Positions 20,714 to 30,461 of a stretch of DNA of 31,288 nt are shown one piece after another. Source of the DNA: Chara braunii (taxonomy: Eukaryota > Streptophyta > Charophyceae > Charales > Characeae). The DNA lies in NCBI GenBank assembly GCA_003427395.1, contig BFEA01000238.1:1444910-1476197 (forward strand), written 5' to 3'. Every line of letters starts with the position of its first letter. Position 1 is the stretch's first letter. Below the pieces are notes generated by a model. The model ran no database searches and was not told the DNA's origin. It was given only the letters and a program-made list of their open reading frames with translations. The translations under genes were made by a program, and so were the position numbers.

Positions 20714-21920
20714 CGGTTCTCCACCTACCCGATTTTGATTTCCCTTTTATCCTTACCACCGATGCATCAGGCTTTGTTGTAGGAGCAATGCTTTCTTATA
20801 TTTTTCCCTCCTCTCCTGATTCCTCTCATCCTTGCATCCCTCACTTCCCACCCCCTACCCCTACCACTGGTTTCCGCCTGACGCCTACTCGTCCAGTTGC
20901 TGACGAGGCCTCTCTTGACTACTCTCCTACCATCGCCGAGGACGACACTGTCTAGTCTCGCTCAGGTGATTGTCCGATAGCCCTATACTCCCGTCTGCTC
21001 CTGCCCGCAGAGATAAACTACACCGCTAATGAAAGTGAGGTTCTCGCAGTAGTTTATGCCACTCAGCACTGGCGTCACTAGCTGCACGGGACACCATTCA
21101 CTTTGCGCACGATCAACTCTGTTGTCCAGGCTTTTCTGACAAAGTCGAAGCTCACTCCTCGACAGGCTCGCTTGTGGCGCGACCTATCCGAGTTTTGTTT
21201 CACCACTTAGCACATCAAGGGTGAGACCAATCGGGTCACAAATGCCTTATCCCGACGCCAAGACCATAATCTGGAGCAGATCCAACTCGCTGCCATCTCG
21301 GTCGCCACCGTCCACCACTCGGTGACCATCGAGTTCCGCACTCAGTACTGCCACTGCCCCGATTATCGCGACATCCATGCGACCCTTCAGAGTGGCAAGA
21401 CCGTCTCGAACTACCCTCTCGGGGACAACAGTCTTGTGTACTAGCACGGTTCACAAGGCACCAGAGAGCCCCGTATTTGTGTTCCCTCCACCGGACAGCT
21501 ACGTGTCCAGACAGTAGCAGAGTTCCATGACCAGGCAACCGCCAGTCATATGGGCTTTCACAAGACGTTGGCTCGTGTGAGCCGCCTGTACGTCTGGCCA
21601 AAGCGCAAGAACTTTGTGAAAGACTACGTGGCAGAGTGTCACACCTGTTAGGAGGTAAACAGTGTGAACCACCTGCCTTATGGTTTGCTACAGCCTCTTC
21701 CTATCCCTCAGGGTCGATGGCAATCCATCTCGATGGACTTTATCAGTCCTCTTCATCCTCCGACCCCCTCCGGTCATGATGCTATCCTGGTCGTCGCCGA
21801 TCGCTTCATGAAGCGAGCATGCTTTGTTCCGTGCCGCTATGCCATCAGTGCACGTGAAGTCGCCGACATCGTGTTTGACCAAGTCGTGCGTGTCCACGGC
21901 TTACCCCTGAGCATCATATT
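20714..21920 (+). pseudogene. pol: Second Ty3/gypsy fragment: RNase H to integrase core
   Basis: Collinear with 14615-15830 of the first element at clear protein similarity, in one frame throughout. RNase H reads FILTTDASGFVVGAML, EINYTANESEVLAVVYATQH, RQARLWRDLSEF. The integrase zinc finger is EFHDQATASHMGFHKTL...CHTC, and the core starts RWQSISMDFISPL, DAILVVADRF and SAREVADIVFDQVV. The first integrase Asp (SMDF) is intact here. Five in-frame stops, all TAG, lie at 20953, 21079, 21208, 21442 and 21649. The RNase H carries a 56-codon Pro/Ser-rich insertion (20800-20967) matching that of the first element. Similarity ends in SIIS/SIIF at about 21920, before the second catalytic Asp. No LTRs were found, so both ends are truncated. 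Confidence 0.9.
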
Positions 21921-21931
21921 TCACCGTTGTC

Positions 21932-21961
21932 GGCGCGAATACCCTTACAAGGGTATCCGCC
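21932..21961. repeat. Two-stem palindrome at the fragment's 3' breakpoint
   Basis: ATACCCTT (21939-21946) pairs with AAGGGTAT (21949-21956) across AC. Outside it GGCG (21932-21935) pairs with CGCC (21958-21961). It begins about a dozen bases after the gypsy similarity stops. Design and the ACCCT core recall the hairpin array at 28.5-29.5 kb. Confidence 0.6.
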
Positions 21962-22894
21962 CTGGGTTTTGCACGTGACAACAAGTAAGGTTTGTTCAGG
22001 ATTTGAGTATACCGTGCGAAGTTGCGGTTGTGTTTTTGTTCACGTTAACTGAATGGTTGACTAGAAGCAAAGTGTGTGTGGGCACGCAATTTTGAAGCGC
22101 GCGTGATGGTTCTTATTTTGATGTTATAGAATCGGCGTTTCCGCCGGCAAAATTTTTGCCATTGATTAAAACAAGAAAAAAAATTTCCTTTACTGAAGTG
22201 ACCATGGTACATCTGCGTTCATACGACATGCGTCATCGAAAGTGGTGTTGCTTTGGGCAGCAATTGGGGTGCCAGTGTGCGAGAGAAAGTAGAACGCAAG
22301 CGGTGACCTCCACGCCATAGATGCGGGAGGTTGACGGTCGTGGACGGAGCCAGGCCCTATAAGCAGCAGGCGTCATAGGCCGGCAGTCGTGAGTTCGGTC
22401 CGTGGGCAGAGAAGTAGCCCTGATGTACTTTGGTAGGCCCGCTTGCCGTACGACAACAACCTATATTGAATTTTGCAATAGTCTGTCTCAACCTTAGGTA
22501 CTAGCACTATTAATAACGGCCTCTCGGGGCCACGCTGTGTGAAGTTACGCAAGCTCTAGGTTGACTATACGCTATCGATAATAGAAGCTGTCAACGAAGT
22601 CGAGTGAAGGAGGACGTGAACTAGAGCAAAGGCTGGGTTCCGATAAAGGAGGCGATAAAAGGGTGGTCTCTTTGACGAGTGCGGCGGGAGATGAGAGCCT
22701 CAGTCTTCAGACGCGGCATTGTGGGGGGCTACAAGCGTGATGTGCCGAACGAAATCCGGCGCCTAATAGCATGTGCGTGCGTACGGGGCCGTTGGTTTGA
22801 GGGGGGATCACGCAGCAGCCTTAGTACTGCTGCTGCAGGCCCAGGACTGCTGCAGTTGCTCTTCATATAAGCGGTTGCGTCTATTATAACCAGG
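21962..22894. other. No gene seen
   Basis: This is GC-moderate sequence without a recognisable domain. A short frame at 22679-22870 (Arg/Gly-rich) starts from a non-ATG codon in part and has no support. Confidence 0.4.
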
Positions 22895-23150
22895 CTTGGG
22901 CTTAGCCCTATTGGTTACAGCAATAGACTTTCAACGAGCGGATCCTGGGATCAAGACCAGCAGCCGGCAATGGAGGAGCGAAGGAGCGTCTAAGGAGGAA
23001 ACCAAGGGGTTGAGGGTCTCGCGGGACTATCCCCTTTAGTTTTTGCTGGGCAGTCCGACCGCGGGCCCGAGAGGGAGGACCGAGGGCCAAGTACCAACGG
23101 CCTCCTCCCCCTATTCCGTGTTTCTAAGCTCTTTCTAAGTTTATTATTAT
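22895..23150 (+). mobile_element. Probable tRNA-Glu-derived SINE
   Basis: A box-A-like TAGCCCTATTGG (22903-22914) and a box-B-like GGATCAAGACC (22948-22958, 9 of 11 to GGTTCRANYCC) are 45 bases apart, the spacing found in tRNA genes. Between them CTTTCAA has the form of an anticodon loop with TTC, suggesting a tRNA-Glu ancestor. The anticodon stem no longer pairs, so it is not a functional tRNA. About 190 bases of unrelated body follow, ending at a TTATTATTATTA simple-repeat tail (about 23138-23152), as many plant SINEs do. Target-site duplications were not found. Confidence 0.5.
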
Positions 23151-25111
23151 TATTTTTACTTTCATTTTTTTCTTATTTTTTTTTTTTCTTCTTGAACGTG
23201 GTCCGGCGGTGGCACCGGAACCGGCCGTGACCCAAGAGCCTACCTCAATGAGTACACCCATGGACCGTCGAACTATAGGTGACCAAAATAAAAATATTCT
23301 GATTATCCAATGCCCTTCAGCGGTATGTTGGTATTTCAAGGGCATGGCCCTTATGCAAGAAAAGGGAAAGGGCATGTGCCTGGCCAGGGTGCAGATCAGG
23401 GACACCGCCCATCGCACCGCTATTGCCATGATATACTTGAATATGAGTATGCCCGTGGGGACCCGCGGGATGGTGGACAAGGCTTGGGGGACCATGACCA
23501 GGGGATACAGCGGACACCAACTCCGATCCGCTGAGTGAGGCTTGAGTGTGGGTCTGCCTAGTTCCATCATGCTGTGAGAGCTTTGTGTGTGGGCCTGACC
23601 AGTCCCATTTTTTTGTAGCGGGAGGTTTGAGTGTGAGCGTGCCCATTGAGGCCGGTAAGGCATGGGGCCGGTTTCACAGTTTTCTCAGGTCCTGGAAGTA
23701 CAACTTTGTGTATGACCACTTGACAGCAGCCTCAGTTGTGTAACCGCAGGGTACAGAAATTCACGGCCACATCCAGGGGTGACCACGGGTGCCTATCTTT
23801 TTTATATATTATTTTTTATTTTTGCTTTCTTTCTTTGACAAGAGTTGCACAGTTTGTGGACAGTGCTGTGTGACCCGCGAAGGACCAGTTTGCTGCTCCT
23901 ACAAACTGCCGAGGTTTGTTCCATCTGCAGAGGTACAGCAGTATGATCAGAACCATGAACTGGCCCATCCCAAATCTGCATATTTTTGCAGATATGGGGT
24001 CACAGCGTGACCATGCCCGTAGGGATCACGGAAAGTGAGGACCGCGGATAGTGAGCTATGCCTGGGCTGGGAAGGATAGAGGGGACTGTGGTGGAGGCCA
24101 CGGGCTGTGGGTAGTTGTGCGCCAGTAATTTTTTACTTTATTTTATTTTATTTTTATTTTTTTTCTCTTTCTTTCCATATTGGCCACAAAGGTCCGTTTT
24201 TCTGCTAGTACCACCAAGATCTGCACCAGGACCGCTTTGCCCAGGCTTCGCAGCGGGCCCGCATCCTCCTACTCGTTGCGGCATGGGAATCATCACGAGA
24301 AGGCAGGGGCTGCACGCTCCTGTGCCATCTGCTTTTTGGGGCTGACCGACTAGGCAGGTGAGCTGCTAACACACTGCTTAGCAGCTTGCCGCCTATATCA
24401 ATCACTGTTTTTTGTAATGTGTGAGTCAGCTGGCAGTTGGAGCCGAGCCGGGTTGCTGGTGAAGGGCGAAACGACGCCTGACGTGGTCGTAGGTCGTCGC
24501 GCTTGGGTATGGGAACGGAAGACTAATCAAGCCATCTAACATGGTGGTTCCTTCCGAGGTTCTCTCACGATAGCAAGGGCTGCCAGATATCGTGCCGCTG
24601 TCCGACCTGTTGCTGCAGTGGGGAATGCTGCGGGGTTCCCCACTGTCGGGCGCTGCATTAGTAACGGAGGCAGGGAGGAAAGGAAATGAACCCGGACGCA
24701 ATCCATGGCGGGTGCAGACCGGGAAGAGAGAAACGCAATAACGGGAGGGGAGTGGCTATGGTGGGAGTGATTATCACAGTTTTCTCGTGGTTCAGCGGAA
24801 ACCAAAGAGGGAGAAGATGGTAGGGAAGGTTTTTTGGGCAGGCGAATCCGAATATGGCGTTAGTTTCAGTTAAATTACTAGATTAGGAGGTAGGGAGAAA
24901 GGGCGGTGCGCGGAGGTATCAACGAGGAGGAGGGGGGGAATGTGAAAGACAGTGGATCTCGTCCGTTCCTTAACGGAAACGGACGAGGAAAGAGTCAAAT
25001 CAGAGGGTTTGGGCTATTGCGAATCCGTTGGCAAGGTCAGATTTCACGCTATGGTTTCAGTGCTATGAGAGTCAGGGACGGCGCCAGGGAGTGGAGTCTT
25101 TCTCTGACAAG
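23151..25111. other. No supportable gene; T-rich tracts
   Basis: Pyrimidine or T-rich runs lie at 23150-23192, 23790-23837 and 24128-24177. Two frames look mildly non-random: 23209-23538 (starts at GTG) and the cysteine-bearing stretch CTVCGQCCVTREGPVCC near 23843-23893. Neither has a start, splice signals or family match I can defend. The phrase GAGTGTGGGTCTGCC / GTGTGTGGGCCTGACC / GAGTGTGAGCGTGCCC recurs three times within 23540-23650. Confidence 0.4.

Positions 25112-25141
<30 letters not shown>
25112..25141 (+). repeat. Poly(A) run, 30 bases
   Basis: It is an uninterrupted A30 followed by CCTAAATAAA. It may be the tail of a retroposed sequence lying upstream on the plus strand; no coding retroelement is recognisable there. 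Confidence 0.85.
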
Positions 25142-25144
<3 letters not shown>

Positions 25145-25688
25145 AAATAAAAATACAATGTATCTTCCCACACTTTAGGGGAAGATTCATTCCTCTTCCT
25201 GTACTTTCGCGGTGAATAGTTATATGGAGCCCGTGGTTCTTCTTGTTGCTCACAGCGGCCGGCCGAGTGATTGCCTTGGTGTTTGGCATCCAAGTCTGGA
25301 GCTACCATCGTCAGCACAGTGGCCATGGACTTCGCCATAGTAGTCTCCCTAGCCATTAAGTATGGCCGTTGTGACATGAGGCCGGTGTGTTTTCTTATTT
25401 TACTGATGGAAGTAGTCCCTCTCTGTGTCTCTGCGTGGGTGTTTGGTTAGAAGCAGGGGATGACCGCAACTGTGTACCCTAGCATTATGACCTTCACACA
25501 GGATGCTTCCGAGCTGCCTTTCGCTCGTCGGCATTAGTCGTGCTCGCGAAGTCTTTTTTCTTTCCTCGTACTACAGAGAACAGTGGTCAAATGAACCTGG
25601 TCGGGGTTGATGGCCAGGTGCAGCCACCCACTGGGCAGGAGGAGTAAGTGCAGTAGGGAGGGAGAGAGAGGTATATGCGAAGTGCATC

Positions 25689-25774
<86 letters not shown>
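25689..25774. repeat. Compound microsatellite (GT)n(GA)n
   Basis: (GT) runs from 25689 to 25750 with one ATAT interruption at 25701-25704, followed directly by (GA)12 to 25774. Cys/Val and Thr/His frames across it are artefacts. Confidence 0.97.
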
Positions 25775-27432
25775 TTATCATGCATTGAGACCACAGATAT
25801 CTCATTGGTTTTTTGCATGTGTGCGGGCACAGCTGCACTGGCTTTACCCGTGCGTTCCTAATCCTGCAACTTGGCCTCTCTTCCTAAGACTGAAACCTTA
25901 ACATGAGTGCATGGTTGAGCACGCGGGAGAAGTTTTCAGTCTGGGTATCCCTTGGAGGACTGTTATGTGCAGTCTTAGTCTCCCAGGCGGTCCAAGATAT
26001 TGACCTTGCTCCCCCTCTTGGTCTTGCTTCACTGGCCTCTGCTTATGTTGAGCCGCATGGTGAAGGCCAACGGTGGGCACAGTCAAGGAGCCATCAACGT
26101 CTGTCTGCATGAAGGGAGGATTTCGGAGATGGACTTAACTAAGTTGTCTCCCTGCATAACTTCACATTATGAATAGCTATAATGGCAAGTGCTTGCACCT
26201 GGTAGTCAGCATGACTACGGCTTCTACACAGCTCTGAATTAAACTTTATTTGAGACCCCAGGTTAAAATCACTGCAGCAAAGGGAGGGCAATCACAGCTT
26301 TTTCTGTATGGGCCGAGTGAAGTTTCCATACATGATTGAGATGAACTCAGTATGGTCCGATATGATCAAATAGTCTTAGAAGTCAGAACAGCCGGTTGAC
26401 CCCTCCCTTCTTGCGATGATCAACCAGTTAGCCTCTTCCCTCCTAGTTACTTACTCTTCGGAAAGGGGAATACAACATTGTTGTCCCACAGTCCCTGATG
26501 GTGACCGAAGGTGTGACGTACATGATTTGCCCGGTGTGCAGGTCTGTCATTTATGCTCTTAAAGTCTGCGCTCTGCTTTGGTGCATGCAAATCAAAATAC
26601 ATGTGTTGGGGGCTGCTATCCCTCTGTGCTGGTGCCCGGTGCACCCTCTCCCATCTGTAGGATTGGTACCTTGTGTCACTGTTGTTTTTATTGCCTATGA
26701 AAAAGTGGTGTTTATTCAACTTTATTGACTGGTTGGAGGCAACAAAGCGGAAGAGTGGTATACAACGGATTACGTGCTTCATTTGCAAAAGGGATTTTGA
26801 AGAAAAGTTCATCTGTGTCATTGGTTACGAGGTGCCGGGCAACAGCGGAAGAACAGTGAAAGCAAGGTTGTGGCAGGGAAGGAGGCTGGAAGGGCAGACG
26901 GGGGCGGTTTGGGGTTGCCAAGTCACGTAAATAGTGAAGGTTGGCAGATTGAGAGCCCGCTTCTCTTCTGGTTCCAAGGGTGCTTTTACACGGCTTAACT
27001 TGTTATGGAGGAGCCCGGATGACAACCTGTAAGTGCTCAACCCACGAGGCCAGAAACATTTGAGTGGCATAAGCGCTTCACGTGTGTGCGGTCCGCCAAC
27101 CATGATCTGCAGTGGGAACTTGGAGTAAGAGCAGGCTGGTGGTGTTGCAGTTGCCGGTGCGTTGGTCTAGGTTGCTGTTGTGGCAACAAACTGCTGCCAT
27201 CAGCGGTTGCAAGTTGCTGCAGGGCCGTTTGGTCTAGGAGTCACCCTTCTTCAACGTCCCTGCTGGAATTCTTAGAGTGGCAGGTGTTATCCCAATTTTG
27301 GCGATTACGTTTTGTTTCTTTACCAGAGCAGTTGCTGTGCATTTCCGCATCTCAGCCACACTGCTTCCTACTGTGTTACTGTGTTTTTACTACGGTTGTT
27401 ACATTGCTGAGTTAGGTTGCAACAACGCATAA
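25775..27432. other. No gene seen
   Basis: Frames at 25903-26112, 26498-26728 and 27086-27415 start or run through ordinary-looking sequence but have no recognisable motif, and their length is within chance expectation for this composition. Confidence 0.4.
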
Positions 27433-27516
27433 AGGACCGCTGTTGTTTGTCGAGGAGTTGACTTGCTCAAATTTTAGTGCTACTATGTCAACCTAGGACC
27501 GCTGTTGTTTGTCGAG
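27433..27516. repeat. 22 bp direct repeat, 62 bp apart
   Basis: AGGACCGCTGTTGTTTGTCG followed by AG occurs at 27433-27454 and 27495-27516, identical. It sits in a 0.5 kb stretch rich in GTTG/GCTG words (27110-27750), including a perfect 10-base tandem GCTGCTGGCC at 27601-27620. Confidence 0.85.
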
Positions 27517-28477
27517 CCTGTACCGAGCTACTGAGTTGTCGTTGGCACGACCGTACGAACTGTCATTCGCTGCACGCCATTGTTGATTACGCTGCGTATT
27601 GCTGCTGGCCGCTGCTGGCCGCATGATCTGTTGCTGTGTACTGTGCACTAACAGCTACTACTCCCGTTGAATGTGGGCGAGCTGCTGTCTATTGTTGGTC
27701 GCTATAGGCTGCTGCACACTACCGTCGGCTGTTGTTGACTGTTATGGGCGGCAAAGGCGGCCGCGATTGGGCTGAGGAGAGATGTTGAGACTTGGGGAGG
27801 TGATCAGACTAGACAAATAGGGGGTTAGTGCTGCGATTTGGGAGATCGCCAGGGGATTGATCGGGTTCAGAAGGTGACCAAACTGCACGTTGGCCATCAT
27901 TGCGGGGCCCGCAGGCGCATCCAGATAGCAAGGCCCTCTCACTGTGAGTTGAGTTGTCCCTCTCTTGGATCTCGAGAGTCTAACCTATCTCATTCTATCC
28001 TTCTTACTCTAAGTCTAGTCTGAGGTTACGAGAGGAAGGCGGCAGGCGGGATTGCAACCCGTAGGTCCGCATCAAGACCTTGTGGGAGGTCCACCCACCG
28101 ATTGTGGGAGCTCTGCCAGAGCCCAGACGGGGTTCTGGAGGCAGGGAACTTCATGTATATTTTCGTCTGACGCGTGTGATCCCTTCCCCTATCTTGCTAT
28201 CCTTGGGTATCTGAACCATACTATGTCAGGCTATTACTTTTTGCTTTGTTATGTATGTCACGACATGCATTGTGAGGGGATAAAGCAACCAATATACATG
28301 AGAGTTCAGATAAACTTGAGTGAGTTCAGACAGAATGAACTGGGGGAAGGTGGGATGGAGGTGTTTTGCATGCTTTGACCGGGTCAACCCAAGGTTGAGC
28401 TCCTCCGGGTGGATGTGGGCTCAGTGCTATGTTTTATTGATGTTTGCTGGGCTGTGTGAATGACTTTTTATGGATGG
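27517..28477. other. No gene seen
   Basis: GTTG-rich sequence passes into ordinary sequence. A frame at 28052-28378 has no recognisable motif. Confidence 0.4.
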
Positions 28478-29458
28478 TCCTACCTAGGGTAGGATGGGTC
28501 AGTCGCTGTTTCTTTTGGGGTTTCTGAACAGGAGGACGAACACCCTAGGGTAGGGAAGGCTCAGAATCCTGGTGTTTATTTTAATGAGTTGAGGAGTATG
28601 CTTCTTTTGAGGGATCAAAGGGGCATAAGACTAAGCGTACCCTAGGGTAGGGCAGCTTAGCCATGAGTCATGAATCAATTGGTCAACCAAAGTATAAAAC
28701 TTGATACGCATACTATTTTGAATTTATACTTCTGACAGACCAGGCACCCTAGGGTAGGGAAAGTCAGTCAATAAGTCAGGTAGCACTAAAGAAGAAGGGA
28801 AATAGATGAAGAATAAAAAGAAAGTAACTGGGCAAGATGAACGTACCCTAGGGTAGGGCTGTTCAGTTGTATGCTCATGATAACACTAAGGAGCAGAGAG
28901 TTAGTATAAATCTGTTTTATTTTCCCTTCTAAACAAAGAAGGCGGATCGGAAGTTCCATTTGTTGGAAAGGTCCGATCGACTGTCGAGCAAGAGAAGGAA
29001 AGACGTAATGTTTGTGCAAGTGTCTGTATCATATTACTTGTTGTATGGCTAACTAGGCGTACCCTAAGGGTTAGGGCGGCTAGTGGTATGCTTTTGTCGT
29101 TGATGTGATGTAAGTAGGACATACCCTAGGGTAGGGCGGTCCGACTTTTGTCGTTTGTACCTATGTTCAGGCAAATTAGACGTACCCTAGGGTAGGGATG
29201 GTCTAGAGTTATGCCATATGTAACCTTGTATAAGGCAGACTTGGCACTCTAAGGGTTAGGGCAGCCCGGTCCTATGCTTCATGTCGTTGGGTTGGCAGGA
29301 ACCAGACGTACCCTAGGGTAGGGCGGTCTGGTCATATGCGTTATGTATACAGTGTATATTATGTTGGACATACCCTACGGTAGGGTAGTCCAATTGTGCG
29401 TACTTTATTTGTTATTTAGGCTGATCAGTTACACCCTTCTATTTTGGGTGAGTCTGAT
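28478..29458. repeat. Array of 13 hairpins with covarying outer arms
   Basis: Most units share an inner hairpin CCCTA-GGG-TAGGG, centred near 28545, 28646, 28753, 28852, 29069, 29130, 29191, 29254, 29317 and 29379. Variants keep the pairing: CCCTAA/TTAGGG (29062-29076), CTCTAA/TTAGGG (29247-29261), TCCTACC/GGTAGGA (28478-28494), CACCC/GGGTG (29432-29450), TTCCA/TGGAA (28954-28968). Outer arms differ in nearly every unit yet pair: TTCTGA/TCAGAA, CTAAGC/GCTTAG, CTGAC/GTCAG, TGAAC/GTTCA, GATCGGA/TCCGATC, ACTAG/CTAGT, GGAC/GTCC, TAGAC/GTCTA, ACCAGAC/GTCTGGT, TTGGAC/GTCCAA, ATCAG/CTGAT. Spacing is about 100-109 bases from the second unit to 29069, then 60-66. Several units are followed by TATGC a few bases downstream. 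No open frame crosses the array. It could be a structured noncoding RNA or a hairpin satellite; which strand is used is unknown. Confidence 0.85.
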
Positions 29459-29850
29459 TGTATGCCATAGGCAAGGGGGTCTACTAAGGGAAAAGAACTG
29501 AATGATCTAACGAACTACTTGGGCAAATTGATGTGGGATTGTAAGGGATGTTTGTTATGCATGCTTGTGAGCTCTCACTTGAGGCGTCTTTTTGATAGGT
29601 TAGCTGCTTAGACGCTCGCCAAGTGCTGGAGCCATAGGTAGATAAGATGAATGATGGGAGGGAGGACTTGGGATGAAGATAGGACAGACCCTGCTAAGAG
29701 TTAGGATCTATGCTGACCCACAGTGTCATCTAGAGGTCGTGTTGGCTGTCATTGATCCTGAATCATTGAGCAGGTGTCAGAAGTTAGTCCCAAGTATAGT
29801 CGCTTGTCCTTTCTGTCTTTTCAGCTCTATATAAATCTTGACAGCCTACT
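29459..29850. other. No gene seen; possible degenerate hairpin unit
   Basis: At 29685-29714, GACCCTGCTAAGAGTTAGGA followed by TCTATGC resembles a worn array unit. The rest shows nothing recognisable. Confidence 0.4.
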
Positions 29851-29966
29851 GTTCCTACGGGAAGTGCTGCCGAAATTTCTACAAATCTGAAAAGAGTTGG
29901 TCTTTTTTAGCTTGTAGAAATTCTGAGAAGACACTTTTCCTACGGGAAGCGCTGCCGAAATTTCGT
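29851..29966 (+). repeat. Two copies of a TTCCTACGGGAAG-GCTGCCGAAATTTC motif
   Basis: Copies begin at 29852 and 29938, 86 bases apart. Each has TTCC-TACG-GGAA, a short stem closed by a UNCG-type tetraloop if transcribed, followed by GTGCTGCCGAAATTTC or GCGCTGCCGAAATTTC. The second half matches the end of the hairpin units in the chromovirus leader (10776-10791). Frames here are not convincing. Confidence 0.7.
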
Positions 29967-30461
29967 AGAATCTGGGGAATTATAATATTTTTCAGCCAGA
30001 AGTTACTTAGCAGATCTATCCTGAGTAGAGGAGGTGCTTAGTGACTTGGTACTAGTGGAGGAGCTAGGATACGACTAGGGGGAATGTTCTCCCCTTGGCA
30101 CAAGCATAAGTAGTACTCTTCTTTGGCATGTACTGTGATGCAGGTTTTCGTGTTTCACCTGAAGGCTTGACCTGATCAGGTTATTCTTACAAAAGGATTA
30201 CTCTTCTGTTATCACTGATAACTGGTCGGTTGTCGATTCGTCGGTTTACGACTCAACCCCAGTTCACTCTCAATACTCAACGTAAAAAGACTTTAACCCT
30301 GGTGATTTTATTGTTTTGTTATGGTTTCACCCGGACTTTTATTGAATGGCCATTTAATAAAGGTACTGAGTATTTAATTATCGTTGATTGGCTGGAGGTT
30401 GGAGCTTGCATGGCTAAAGCAAAGGGGACTGAGTATTTAATTATGGTTGGTAGTGCGTGGA
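29967..30461. repeat. Flank with a ~22 bp direct repeat
   Basis: ACTGAGTATTTAATTAT plus (C/G)GTTG occurs at 30365-30386 and 30428-30449, 63 bases apart, directly beside the minus-strand LTR. No gene is evident; a 78-residue frame at 30230-30466 spans the repeat and has no family match. Confidence 0.6.

Noticed and set aside
22895-22965. Functional tRNA gene
   Set aside because: Acceptor and anticodon stems do not pair; only the promoter boxes and the loop are tRNA-like.
23209-23538. Possible 109-residue gene
   Set aside because: It begins at GTG in eukaryotic-type DNA, two other frames are equally open, and there is no recognisable domain.
23843-24010. Cysteine-rich exon-like stretch (CTVCGQCCVTREGPVCC)
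   Set aside because: It is preceded by a T-rich tract that could mimic a splice acceptor, but no companion exons or family match could be found.
25903-26112. 69-residue ATG-started frame
   Set aside because: No motif or homology is recognisable, and its length is within chance expectation.
28478-29458. CRISPR-like array
   Set aside because: The repeated part is a short hairpin core rather than a constant direct repeat, spacer lengths vary (60 versus 105), no cas genes are present and the context is eukaryotic.
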